From an uncultured Poribacteria bacterium (GTDB lineage: Bacteria > Poribacteria > WGA-4E > WGA-3G): a stretch of DNA of 64,000 nucleotides. The position numbers and the translations under genes were made by a program. Under the pieces are notes generated by a model. The model had not been told where the DNA came from and did not search any database. It saw nothing but the letters and a program-made list of their open reading frames with translations. The stretch's first letter is position 1. Every line of letters starts with the position of its first letter. Below, one piece after another: positions 25,734-34,350 of the stretch. The stretch is from the NCBI GenBank assembly GCA_951812525.1, contig OX638316.1, forward strand, positions 1,894,630 through 1,958,629, in the 5' to 3' direction.

Positions 25734-25880
25734 GGGTTCAGAAAGGCGTTCAGAAAAGGGTTCAGAAAGGTATACAGAAAGGTATACAGAAAGGGGTAGG
25801 GAAAGTAGGGGAAAGTAGGGGAAAGTAGGGGGAAAGTAGGGGGGAAAGTAGGGGAAAGTAGGAGGAAAGTAGGGGGAAAT
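25734..25880. repeat. G-rich tandem repeats, 10-mers (GGGGAAAGTA) after 12-mers
   Basis: From 25793 about eight units of G(3-6)AAAGTA follow four units of GTTCAGAAAGG/TATACAGAAAGG. The plus strand has many spaced G3-G6 runs, able to form a G-quadruplex; the minus strand is a polypyrimidine tract. No credible gene is present from 25399 to 26254. Confidence 0.85.
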
Positions 25881-25909
25881 CTGTGAAGTTTCATGGAAAT
25901 TCTCTTTAA

Positions 25910-25933
25910 AAATGTTACACTTGTGTAACATTT
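25910..25933. promoter_or_regulatory. 24-bp inverted repeat, candidate operator
   Basis: Perfect 11-bp arms AAATGTTACAC and GTGTAACATTT with TT between. It lies between the promoter at 26127 and the restriction gene. It has the form of an operator for a dimeric helix-turn-helix regulator; no regulator gene is adjacent. Confidence 0.6.
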
Positions 25934-26126
25934 GGTGTCCAACAGAAATTGGCAGAGAACCCAGTGTCCGTGAGGGTTTATGGGCAATTTGTTTTGTGAT
26001 TTTCTGTTTGTAAAAAAAATAATTTGGGGAAGTGTAAAATTTCACTTATGGAAAAATAATTTTTCCGATATGTTAATTTTCGTAGATTTGGATGATGTTC
26101 CGCTCGTTCAGTAAGCGTATAAATAT

Positions 26127-26155
26127 ATTATACTATTTTTATTAACATAAGTCAA
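26127..26155 (-). promoter_or_regulatory. Strong promoter firing into the repeat region
   Basis: On the minus strand TTGACT, 17 bases, TATAAT. The transcript would run through the 24-bp palindrome and tandem repeats towards the restriction gene, about 730 bases away, or make a noncoding RNA. Confidence 0.6.
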
Positions 26156-26254
26156 GTAAAAAATAGCACGGTTATGAATGCAGATTGCATTTTGTCGAGT
26201 ACGCCGCAAAACCGTGCCTACCGACAACAACATTTTTATAGTAACCTTCAACTG

Positions 26255-27250
26255 CTACCTTTTCACTTCTGCCCAGGTCGTGGTTAGCAGGTGCGGTTGT
26301 GGCGAGACCGGCAGCGCGTACGCAGGATCAAACCAATCCCCTAAGCTATACCATCCAGGCGGTCCCACCTCAACCGGTTCCCCGCCTATCGCAGCAATTT
26401 TGAAGATTTGCCACCGTTTTTTTTCCAATGCTTTATCCATTATCAGCTGTTGGTAAAACAGGACACTTCCATCTGGCGACCACATTGGATTCACTGCCCG
26501 TAACCCCGCCTCAGGCACGATTTGCTTAAGACCGCCACCGTCTCGGTTCACGGTATAAATTGTCTGCGTCTCAAGGAAGTCCTCTAACGGCACGCGGTGC
26601 AGCCATGAAAACGCAAGTCTATCTCCATTCGGAGACCACGCCATTTTCTCCATCCATGAAGGCTGTGCTTTTGGCGGGAAGAAAAACTTATAACGACCTG
26701 TTTCGACGTTGAGTATACTGATTCTCATACCTTTAGGCCCACCGGAAGTAAAGGCTAACTCTCTACCATCAGGAGACCACACCGGACCACATCCAATTGC
26801 GACGCGTTCCTCTTTTTTGCCGTCTATCGTTCCTATATAGAGGACGGACTGTCCTTGTTCCCGTGAACAGTAAGCAATCAGTTTTCCATCGGGTGACCAT
26901 GCCGGTGCGCCTCTATCCTTTGATTTTCCGAAGACGCGACGCACATTTGAACCGTCTGGATCCATCAGATAGAGATCAACACTCCCTGGAAACATATCGC
27001 GGTCTGACGAGAAAAGAATCTGTTCACCCGTTGGAGACCAAGCCGGATAATAATCCAGTGCTGCATTGTTGGTAAGATTTATCTGCTCGGATCCATCTGG
27101 ACTCATCAATAAGATGTCCCAATCTCCGCTTGGTGTCGCTGAAAGTGCTATTTTAGGGGTCGTCGGTGCTTTCGCAAAAACCAGAGATATACTCACATTC
27201 AGCACCAATACGCTAACTGTAACAATAACGAACAGTCTCACTATTTTCAT
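26255..27250 (-). CDS. TolB-like beta-propeller protein with C-terminal TTTW tag (paralog 1)
   Basis: 331 residues from ATG 27250 with GGAGG eight bases upstream. A signal peptide (KIVRLFVIVTVSVLVLNVSISLVFA, cut near AKAPTTPKI) precedes a six-bladed propeller of WD40-like PD40 repeats. These are seen as MSPDGSEQINLT, YPAWSPTGEQILF, APAWSPDGKLIAY, PVWSPDGRELAF, MAWSPNGDRLAF and NPMWSPDGSVLFY. It lacks the N-terminal domain of true TolB, and no tol or pal genes are near. The end is AYALPVSPQPHLLTTTWAEV plus KR, shared with five other propellers here. It is probably an exported or envelope protein of unknown binding role, and the last gene of the sigma/propeller operon. Confidence 0.88.
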   Translation of the reverse strand: MKIVRLFVIVTVSVLVLNVSISLVFAKAPTTPKIALSATPSGDWDILLMSPDGSEQINLTNNAALDYYPAWSPTGEQILFSSDRDMFPGSVDLYLMDPDGSNVRRVFGKSKDRGAPAWSPDGKLIAYCSREQGQSVLYIGTIDGKKEERVAIGCGPVWSPDGRELAFTSGGPKGMRISILNVETGRYKFFFPPKAQPSWMEKMAWSPNGDRLAFSWLHRVPLEDFLETQTIYTVNRDGGGLKQIVPEAGLRAVNPMWSPDGSVLFYQQLIMDKALEKKRWQIFKIAAIGGEPVEVGPPGWYSLGDWFDPAYALPVSPQPHLLTTTWAEVKR

Positions 27251-27355
27251 ATAAGCAACCTCCGACAAGTCCCCTGATAAGGGTAATCTGTGCAATCTGT
27301 GTAACCGACGCTTCAAACAACCAACCGCCAATCGCCAACTGCTAATTGCCAACTG

Positions 27356-28375
27356 CTACTTTTTCACTTCTCCCCATGTCGTGGTGAGCAGGTGCGGTTG
27401 TGGCGAGACCGGCAGTGCATACGCCGGATCGAACCAATCTCCGCCAGCATTCGCTTGAAGCGGACCTTCAATATGTGTTAACTGTGTCTGAACACTACTG
27501 TTTATATCCAGTTTGAAGATTTGTAGATGTCCATTAATTTTCTGTGTATAGAGGACTTCTTTTCCATTCGGTGATAATTTAGGACTCGTTGCCTTCGGAC
27601 CCGCCTCATCTACAAGCTGCCGGAGATCGGTACCATCGCGATTGACCATGTAGATCGTTTGTTTATCAGCCCATCCCTTTGGCAATGCCTTGCCTGGCTC
27701 GAAGTCTGGCGGCAACCGATTCTTATTCCAAGAAAAGGCAAGTTTATCCCCTTCAGCGGACACGGACACCCGCGTTTGCCCACCTCTCAGTTTTCTGGGT
27801 AGTACCAGTTTTTGTGCCTCTGTGCGAACGTTGATAAATCCGATTCTGCCACCACTTAGTGAACAGACGATTTCTGTCCCATCCGGCGACCATACTGGGT
27901 AAAAGCCCTCAAAGATGAGTTCTGCCTCTTCTTGTTCCACAAGCGTCGCAATATAGATAGCGTATATATCCTTATCCCAGTTGATGTGCATGTAAGCGAT
28001 CTGTTTGCCATCGGGGGACCATGTCGGATAATCGCGATAAGTGCTCCCCTTCAGCTCTTTCTTGAAGACGGGTCGGACATTGGATCCATCGGTGTCCATC
28101 AAGTAGAGATCTCGCTTACCGCTGCGATCAGAGATGAACAGAATCTGTTCGCCTGTTGGGGACCAGACAGCGCTCATATCGTTTGTGGGATTTTGTGTAA
28201 GGCGCATCTGTTCAGAACCGTCGGGATTCATAATATAGACTTCGCGATTGCCATCGCGTGCGGAGGTGAACAGGATTTTGGGTGTTGAGGGTGCCTGTGC
28301 GGAAGCAGGGAAAAAGTATAGAGCGATTAGGAAGAAACTGAGAATGGAAAAAAGAAAACAGAATGTCCGTTTCAT
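27356..28375 (-). CDS. TolB-like beta-propeller protein with C-terminal TTTW tag (paralog 2)
   Basis: 339 residues. Signal peptide RTFCFLFSILSFFLIALYFFPASAQA, then ILFTSARDGNREVYIMNPDG and PD40 blades with MSAVWSPTGEQILF, YPTWSPDGKQIAY, YPVWSPDGTEIV and SPKLSPNGKEVLY. The C-terminus is QPHLLTTTWGEVKK. AAGGA precedes the ATG, and the upstream paralog ends only 15 bases before, so they share a transcript. Compared with paralog 1 it has Asp-Gly repeats that may bind calcium. Ligand unknown. Confidence 0.9.
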   Translation of the reverse strand: MKRTFCFLFSILSFFLIALYFFPASAQAPSTPKILFTSARDGNREVYIMNPDGSEQMRLTQNPTNDMSAVWSPTGEQILFISDRSGKRDLYLMDTDGSNVRPVFKKELKGSTYRDYPTWSPDGKQIAYMHINWDKDIYAIYIATLVEQEEAELIFEGFYPVWSPDGTEIVCSLSGGRIGFINVRTEAQKLVLPRKLRGGQTRVSVSAEGDKLAFSWNKNRLPPDFEPGKALPKGWADKQTIYMVNRDGTDLRQLVDEAGPKATSPKLSPNGKEVLYTQKINGHLQIFKLDINSSVQTQLTHIEGPLQANAGGDWFDPAYALPVSPQPHLLTTTWGEVKK

Positions 28376-28390
28376 GAGAGTTCCTTTACA

Positions 28391-29455
28391 TCAATTTTGT
28401 GTTTTCATTTTTCCCCAAGTCGTAGTAAGCAGATGTGGTTGCGGTGCAACCGGGAGCGCATACGCTGGATCGAACCAGGCACCACCGGCATTCGCTTGGA
28501 GAAGAGATGCACCGATAATATGCGTGAGCTGCGTCACAATGCGATTGTTCACGTTGACTTTGAAGACTTGGAAATATCCATTAATCTCCTGTGTATAAAG
28601 GACTTCCTCGCCATTTGGCGATAACGCTGGATACTGTGCATAAGGACCTGCTTCATCGACGAGTTGTCGAAGATCGGTGCCATCGCGATTGACAATATAG
28701 ATTGTCTCCTTATCACGCCATGCAGGTGGGAAACGATCTATACCGGGTCTGTGATTCGGCGGTAGTGGATTCTGATTCCAAGAAAAAACGAGTTTGTTTC
28801 TCGTAGCCGACCAAGATGGTCCATTTTGCCAAGAAGTTGCTTTCCTGGGTAGCAGGCGTTCTGTCTTCTTTGTGCGGATGTCAATCAGTGCCACTCGGCG
28901 AGCATCTAAGATATAAGTGACATAAGCGAGTTCTGTCCCATTCGGCGACCACACGGGGTCGAAGCCTTCTACGATGCGTTCCTCCTCTTGTTCACCTAAG
29001 GTCGCAACATAGATATGGGATTCTCCAGCGTCCCAGCTTATGTTATTGTAAGCGATCTGTTTGCCATCGGGGGACCACGTTGCATCCTTTCTAAAAGTTT
29101 CTTTCTTGAAGACGCGTCGGACGTTTTTTCCATCAGGGTCCATGAGATACAAATCCCAAGAGCCCCAAACCTTATGCCCTCGGTTGGAGGAGAAAAGAAT
29201 CTGTTCACCTGTTGGAGACCAGATAGCACTTTGATCATCTGCGGGATGCTGTGTCAGGTTTACCTGTTCAGAACCGTCAGGATTCATGATGTAGATGTCG
29301 CGATTGCCATCGCGTGCAGAGGTAAACAGGATTTTAGCGGTCGTTGGTGCCTTTGCGAAAACAGCCGTGACGCTTGTCAACAATAACATCAAACTGAAAA
29401 TGTGTAAAATCCAAAAAGGTTTACCCCATAGATTTCTCGTGTAAGCCTCTCGCAT
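28391..29455 (-). CDS. TolB-like beta-propeller protein with C-terminal TTTW tag (paralog 3)
   Basis: 354 residues with AGGAGG before the ATG. The signal peptide follows an N-terminal extension (REAYTRNLWGKPFWILHIFS), with cleavage near VFAKAPTT. PD40 blades appear as QSAIWSPTGEQILF, DATWSPDGKQIAYN, DPVWSPNGTELAYV, GPSWSATRNKLVFSW and YPALSPNGEEVLYT. The end is QPHLLTTTWGKMKTQN. It is closest to paralogs 2 and 4. A TATAAT at 29471-29476 (minus strand), next to the 32-bp repeat, may give it a promoter of its own. Confidence 0.9.
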   Translation of the reverse strand: MREAYTRNLWGKPFWILHIFSLMLLLTSVTAVFAKAPTTAKILFTSARDGNRDIYIMNPDGSEQVNLTQHPADDQSAIWSPTGEQILFSSNRGHKVWGSWDLYLMDPDGKNVRRVFKKETFRKDATWSPDGKQIAYNNISWDAGESHIYVATLGEQEEERIVEGFDPVWSPNGTELAYVTYILDARRVALIDIRTKKTERLLPRKATSWQNGPSWSATRNKLVFSWNQNPLPPNHRPGIDRFPPAWRDKETIYIVNRDGTDLRQLVDEAGPYAQYPALSPNGEEVLYTQEINGYFQVFKVNVNNRIVTQLTHIIGASLLQANAGGAWFDPAYALPVAPQPHLLTTTWGKMKTQN

Positions 29456-29476
29456 CTTGTAACACCTCCTATTATA

Positions 29477-29508
29477 CTTTACTATGAAAACTGTAAAATT
29501 AAAGATTC
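29477..29508. repeat. 32-bp dispersed repeat, copy B
   Basis: Inverted copy of 25545-25576. On the minus strand it sits directly ahead of a TATAAT at 29476-29471, upstream of TolB-like paralog 3. Confidence 0.88.
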
Positions 29509-29577
29509 TCGTAGGTTGGGTAGAGCGGAGCGAAACCTAACGCTCTACTAAATGCAACGTGCGTTCAAACGATTCCT

Positions 29578-29624
29578 ACCAATTGCCAATTGCCAACCGC
29601 CAATTGCTAACCGCCAACCGCTAC
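29578..29624. repeat. Heptamer tandem repeat (GCCAATT/GCCAACC)
   Basis: Six to seven units next to and over the stop codon of paralog 4. A matching run stands at 27305-27355 after paralog 2, and a short one at 42819-42840. Confidence 0.85.
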
Positions 29625-30631
29625 TGTTTCACCTCTCCCCACGTCGTGGTGAGCAGGTGTGGCTGTGGTGCAACCGGCAACGCATACGCCGGATCAAACC
29701 AGTCTCCGCCAGTATTCCAACTGATATGCGTTAACTGTGTTTGAACCCCGCTATTTACATCCAGTTTGAAGATTTGGAAATCCCCATTAATGTCTTGTGT
29801 ATAGAGGATTTCTTCTCCATTCGGCGATAACACCGGAGATGCTGCTCTCGGACCGGCTTTATCAACCAATTGTTTGAGACCCGTGCCGTCCCGGTTTATA
29901 ATATAGATTGTATATTTGTCCTCCCATCCCGGAGGAAACGCATCGCCCGGCTTGCGGTCGGGTGGTAACGGGGTATTATTCCAAGCAAAGACAAGTTTGT
30001 CGCCTGCAGCAGACCATGATGGGCTGTATTGATAAGCCATTGCTTTTCTCGGTAGGAGTCGTTTTTGTCCGTGTGTACGGAGGTTGATAAATGTAATTCG
30101 ACCCCATATCATGCAAGCGATTTCTGTTCCGTCCGGCGACCATGCTGGAAATAAGCCATCCATGCCGAGTTCCTCTTCATCTTGTTCTCCAAGGGTTGCG
30201 ATGTAGATAGGGTACTTGTTAGCGTCCCAATTGTTGGATCCATACGCGATTTGTTTTCCATCTGGCGACCATGTTGGATGGTTTCTATCAATTTCTGCTT
30301 TTCTCTTGAAGACGCGTCGGACATTGGATCCATCGGGATCCATGAGATACAAATCCCATGAACCCCAAACAGGACGCTCTCGGTTGGATGCGAAAAGAAT
30401 TTGCTCGCCAGTCGGGGACCAGACGGCTTCTTGATCATCTGCGGGATGCTGTGTCAAGTTCACCTGTTCAGAACCGTCGGGATTCATGATAAAGACGTCG
30501 CGATTGCCGTCGCGTGTGGAAGCAAACAGGATTTTAGCAGTCGTCGGTGCTTTTGCGAAAACCGAAGATATACTTACATTCAGCATCAACAGGTTCGCTA
30601 TGGCAAAACCTAACAGTTTCGTTGTTGTCAT
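29621..30631 (-). CDS. TolB-like beta-propeller protein with C-terminal TTTW tag (paralog 4)
   Basis: 336 residues. Signal peptide KLLGFAIANLLMLNVSISSVFA followed by KAPTTAKILFASTRDGN and PD40 blades (EAVWSPTGEQILF, HPTWSPDGKQIAYG, FPAWSPDGTEIACM, SPSWSAAGDKLVFAW, SPVLSPNGEEILY). The C-terminus is QPHLLTTTWGEVKQ. The sigma/propeller fusion gene ends 24 bases upstream on the same strand, so this is the second gene of that transcript. The signal peptide is nearly the same as in paralog 1, which points to gene conversion or recent copying. Confidence 0.9.
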   Translation of the reverse strand: MTTTKLLGFAIANLLMLNVSISSVFAKAPTTAKILFASTRDGNRDVFIMNPDGSEQVNLTQHPADDQEAVWSPTGEQILFASNRERPVWGSWDLYLMDPDGSNVRRVFKRKAEIDRNHPTWSPDGKQIAYGSNNWDANKYPIYIATLGEQDEEELGMDGLFPAWSPDGTEIACMIWGRITFINLRTHGQKRLLPRKAMAYQYSPSWSAAGDKLVFAWNNTPLPPDRKPGDAFPPGWEDKYTIYIINRDGTGLKQLVDKAGPRAASPVLSPNGEEILYTQDINGDFQIFKLDVNSGVQTQLTHISWNTGGDWFDPAYALPVAPQPHLLTTTWGEVKQ

Positions 30632-30655
30632 ATATGTCTCTCACGTATGTAGGTT

Positions 30656-33600
30656 CTAATTTACATGTTCTGCTTCAAGGGAAACATGAAACATCCCGAT
30701 CCGTTCTGTAGAGATGTAAAGTTTGTTGTTATTGACAATAAGAGCAGCTATCTTACTCGGAACGTTTGGCAAAATCTGTTCCCACTTGCCACGAGTATCC
30801 AAGCGATAGACACCCGTATCGCCAGCACCATAAACGCTAACATGATCGACAGTGAGTCTGTCTATAAGCGTCCGTTCCCCAGCACGGTCAGTAAGCACGC
30901 GCCAATGTTCGCCGTTCTGCGAAGCCAAAACTCCTTTGTCGGTTGCGACGTAAACTGTTGAACCCGCAAAGAGGATCTCCTTGAAACTCTCAAAATGAAG
31001 CGGTAGGGTGAGTGTTATGTCTTTCCAACTGTTTCCATCATCAAACGATTGAAACAACTTGCCATCCCGCATACCGACATAGACCGTCCCTGCTGAAACT
31101 GCTAACTTGAAGCCACTATCGTTGTATATATTATTAACATAGGTGCTATCGGTGTCCATTAATCCGGTATGTGTCCACTGTGAATCACCGGGTTGCCATT
31201 TAAAAAGCCCTCGCTGGTATTCCACGTAGAACGTCCCATCACTGACAGTGAACCCACCGGTACTCGCATAGGTCTCAATGGGACGCAGATCCTCTGTCAA
31301 CTTAGGATCGTTTACTATATTATCAAACCGGTAAATCACTTTCAATTTTAAGAGAGTTGTCCGTAATTCGGTGGGCAGCATTTCATAATCAAGCGTGGGC
31401 ATTCCTTGAACAGGAATGAGTGCATTCGCGTCCATAGATAAACGGAAAATATATAAATTTTCTTTTTTAATCGTGAGTCCATACAGGTTCCCGTCTGCGA
31501 CCGCTAACTTTGCGTCAGGAGATAGATTAAAACGAGTTTGCGCTTTTCCCCATGATTCGGCATTAATCTGAACGCTTTTCCATGATTCACCATCATCGGA
31601 TGATTGGGCAAAGTTGCGATCGGTATATGTATAGAATCTGTCATTAAGCACTACCAATTCCTGTGTGCGCGTTCCTATGATCCCGTCTGTGAAGAGTTGC
31701 CACGAGTCGCCAGCATCGGTTGTTCGATGAATGCCGTATATGCCGACTGTGTAAAATGTCCTTTCGTTCACCGCTAAATTTTCCCAAATACCGTACATAG
31801 TCAGATTCGGATCAGTCCCAAGCTTTGTCCAAGTTTGCCCTGCATCCGTAGAACGAAAACGTTCGGTCCCTCGTACTAAGAACGTCTCACCAGCAACCAA
31901 AAATTGCATAAGGGTTCTTGAATTAAAAAAGAGTGGTTCATTTTTAGGCGTTATCTCAGTCCATGATTCACTCAAATCGGCTGAGTGGAAAATCCGACCC
32001 GGCACGGATTCGGTGCCCGCGATTACCCGCTCGGGCGTTTCAGGTGTTCTCCACATATACAGATTGGGACCCATTGCGACATAGAGGTTATTTTCAAAGG
32101 TCTCCAAAGAATAAACAGCGTTGAGGGCTTCCACCGGTACTGGCTCCCAACCCCCGGCGTTCGGGCGGTAGAAACCTGTGTCTGTATCAGCAGACCGTGC
32201 ATTTTCAGAGGATTGTGGAGTTTTAAAGGCATCAATCAGGACTTGTTCCCAACCCCCGGCGTTGAGACGGTAAAGTCCTTCATTCGTGCCAGCAAATACA
32301 GTGTTTCCAATCGCTGCGACTGCATAAATACGTTTGCCTGCCAGTCCATCGTTAAGGAGGTCCCAGTGTGCACCAGCATCCGTAGATCGAAAAACGACTT
32401 TATCTATCACGTTATCTTCCAAAGTAAGATACATTGTAATATTTGCTTGCGAACCGGTTGCCTGTGTTGCGTCTGTAATGATGAGTCCAAGAGCGTTTCC
32501 TTCTGGTTTTGGACAAAAGGCGTTCCATGTTTCACCATTATCAGTTGAGGCGAAAATTTCATTTTTAGCGACAATGTAAAGAGTGCCAGTATGCTCTGCC
32601 ATTGCTATCTTGCTGCCGGTTCGGATATCGGTATTCATCGGTGTCCACGCTGTCGCATCTGTTGGCAATCTGTAGACACCTGTTTGTGTAGAAACGTAGA
32701 GGGTCCCCGAGGCGGTCTCAAAAATGTCATAGGTAGGACTCCCTTGCGGACCGGTTGCCTGTGTCCACTGCGCCGTAGAAAATTGAGAGACATCTACTTC
32801 TGCATCAGATGTTGAGACGTTATTAGAAATCTGCGAACCCGCATTGCCAGCATTGTCGTTGGAGGTGGCACGCCCAATCTGATTGCGGATATCGGGTTTT
32901 GAATCAACATCAAGGATAATCGGGGCATCAATGATTTCAATGGTGGGTTCAGATTGTGCCTCGAAACTATAGGGTTCTTGGAAACGGAGAAAGTATAGCT
33001 TGCTGATACCGAGCATTAATAGGAGTGTCAGAACAGCTGCTGCACCAAAAGCGCCCCACGGAATCAAGTGTTTCGTAGCAGACGGAGGTTGTATAGGATT
33101 CAAGTCAGCAACTTGCCGCATGATATTCTGGCTTATACGCACTGGTATCTGCACGCCGCCGAGGACTTCTTGAATGAGGAATTCCTGATCCTTGCGTAAA
33201 CGCTCACGTCCCCTATGGAGCCGACTTTTGATCGTATTCGCCGACACACCCAAGAATTTGCTTATTTCCCGGATCGTCATTTCACCGAGATAGTGGAGTG
33301 TGACAACGGTGCGTTCACTCTCTGGAAGTTTCGCAAGAAGTTTTTTGACAATATCGTGGCGACGCTCACTGGTGTCTGCCTCGCGCTGCTCCGAGAGATA
33401 ACGTTCATAAGTGAAACTATCTATCTCTTTCGGGGATGTGTCATCGAGCGATCGCATCGCAGGTTTTTGCTTTTTGAGCCAATTAATGCAGCGCCGGTTT
33501 GCGATGACGTAGAGCCAGCCAGCAAACTGGTTCGGATTCCTGAGCGTTGAGAGTTTCTTGTATACTTGAAGGAAGGTGTCTTGGGTAATCTCTTCAGCAT

Positions 33601-33733
33601 AGTGGAAATCCCCAGTCTTTCGCCATACGAGCGCGTGAACTTTCCTCTGGTATTTTTCGACCAGCGTGCTAAATGCCGCATCGTCGCCTGACAAAGTATC
33701 CTGAATCAATTGAACATCATTTTTTTTTTCCAC
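30656..33733 (-). CDS. ECF sigma factor fused through one TM helix to a BNR beta-propeller
   Basis: 1025 residues. GTG 33733 follows AGGAGG by seven bases and gives a normal sigma N-terminus. Residues about 15-88 are sigma region 2 (FSTLVEKYQRKVHALVWRKT, AEEITQDTFLQVYK, FAGWLYVIANRRCINWLKKQ). About 128-182 are region 4 (LPESERTVVTLHYLGEMTIR, GVSANTIKSRLHRGRERLRK). A single helix at about 226-247 follows. From about 300 to the end come eight or more Asp-box/Ycf48-type repeats such as STDNGETW, STDAGQTWTKLG, SSDDGESWKSV and SFDDGNSWKDI. ECF factors are usually about 190 residues with a separate anti-sigma. Here the sigma seems tethered to the membrane with a sensor-like propeller outside. It heads the operon of four TolB-like propellers. 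Confidence 0.92.
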   Translation of the reverse strand: MEKKNDVQLIQDTLSGDDAAFSTLVEKYQRKVHALVWRKTGDFHYAEEITQDTFLQVYKKLSTLRNPNQFAGWLYVIANRRCINWLKKQKPAMRSLDDTSPKEIDSFTYERYLSEQREADTSERRHDIVKKLLAKLPESERTVVTLHYLGEMTIREISKFLGVSANTIKSRLHRGRERLRKDQEFLIQEVLGGVQIPVRISQNIMRQVADLNPIQPPSATKHLIPWGAFGAAAVLTLLLMLGISKLYFLRFQEPYSFEAQSEPTIEIIDAPIILDVDSKPDIRNQIGRATSNDNAGNAGSQISNNVSTSDAEVDVSQFSTAQWTQATGPQGSPTYDIFETASGTLYVSTQTGVYRLPTDATAWTPMNTDIRTGSKIAMAEHTGTLYIVAKNEIFASTDNGETWNAFCPKPEGNALGLIITDATQATGSQANITMYLTLEDNVIDKVVFRSTDAGAHWDLLNDGLAGKRIYAVAAIGNTVFAGTNEGLYRLNAGGWEQVLIDAFKTPQSSENARSADTDTGFYRPNAGGWEPVPVEALNAVYSLETFENNLYVAMGPNLYMWRTPETPERVIAGTESVPGRIFHSADLSESWTEITPKNEPLFFNSRTLMQFLVAGETFLVRGTERFRSTDAGQTWTKLGTDPNLTMYGIWENLAVNERTFYTVGIYGIHRTTDAGDSWQLFTDGIIGTRTQELVVLNDRFYTYTDRNFAQSSDDGESWKSVQINAESWGKAQTRFNLSPDAKLAVADGNLYGLTIKKENLYIFRLSMDANALIPVQGMPTLDYEMLPTELRTTLLKLKVIYRFDNIVNDPKLTEDLRPIETYASTGGFTVSDGTFYVEYQRGLFKWQPGDSQWTHTGLMDTDSTYVNNIYNDSGFKLAVSAGTVYVGMRDGKLFQSFDDGNSWKDITLTLPLHFESFKEILFAGSTVYVATDKGVLASQNGEHWRVLTDRAGERTLIDRLTVDHVSVYGAGDTGVYRLDTRGKWEQILPNVPSKIAALIVNNNKLYISTERIGMFHVSLEAEHVN

Positions 33734-34200
33734 GATATTCCCTCCTAATGAATGGATGAGGTATATCCACATCTACCGAAAGGCTTAATCAAAACACTTT
33801 CACATACATTATAGAATCATTAAAGATTTTTTTACATACATAGACACAATTTTAGGGCAGAAAGTGTGCATAATTTGAAAAAAATGTCAGAAATCCGAAT
33901 TTTTATCTATCTATTTATTAACGTGAGTTGACTTAAGCCCGTAGGGAATCAACGCCGAGTGCGTCTGTGGCATTCGGTGGGGTAGAGCGGAGCGAAACCC
34001 AACAATCTGCGTAATCTGTATAATCTACGTAATCTGCGATTTGCTGCGTACTGGGTTGGATGGATAAAAAAGCACGGAAAAGATTCACAAATATAAAGTA
34101 AATATATAAACTAAATGCCCTGCCCTGTCCCGAACAAGTTCGGGCGTCCAGATATAGATTATTGAAAAACTGAGTGACCCTGAACACCGAAACAAAAAAC
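33734..34200. repeat. Gene-free divergent gap with mixed repeat fragments
   Basis: The gap holds a GGTAGAGCGGAGCGAAACCC repeat at about 33979-34000 (also near 29520), a 9-base repeat of AATCTGCGT form at 34004-34039, and pieces of the MITE family: TAAACTAAATGCCCT near 34107-34121 and a right end ACTGAGTGACCCT at 34169-34181. A promoter for the sigma/propeller gene must be here, but I could not identify it. Confidence 0.6.
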
Positions 34201-34228
34201 TTGACAATTTTTTAACTTTAATTATAAG
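34201..34228 (+). promoter_or_regulatory. Promoter for the DUF1800/DUF1501/NHL operon
   Basis: TTGACA at 34201-34206, a 16-base AT-rich spacer, TATAAG at 34223-34228. Leader of about 115 bases to ATG 34351. Confidence 0.6.
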
Positions 34229-34350
34229 ATATGCGTAACTTTATCGTGATTTTCTCCGAATGTAATTTAATGACCTTATCGTGAAAACGGTATTCCATCG
34301 AAATTTACTAACGTGAGGTCCCACCTCACAGTGAATAATCGGAGGTGAAC

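Noticed and set aside
25605-26045. 146-residue open frame rich in Pro, Phe and Tyr
   Set aside because: It is the translation of the G-rich tandem repeats; no binding site, and composition follows the repeat period.
26255-30631. Tol-Pal system
   Set aside because: The propellers lack TolB's N-terminal domain, and no tolQ, tolR, tolA or pal gene is adjacent.
33933-34187. 84-residue open frame in the divergent gap
   Set aside because: It spans unrelated dispersed repeats and has no binding site.
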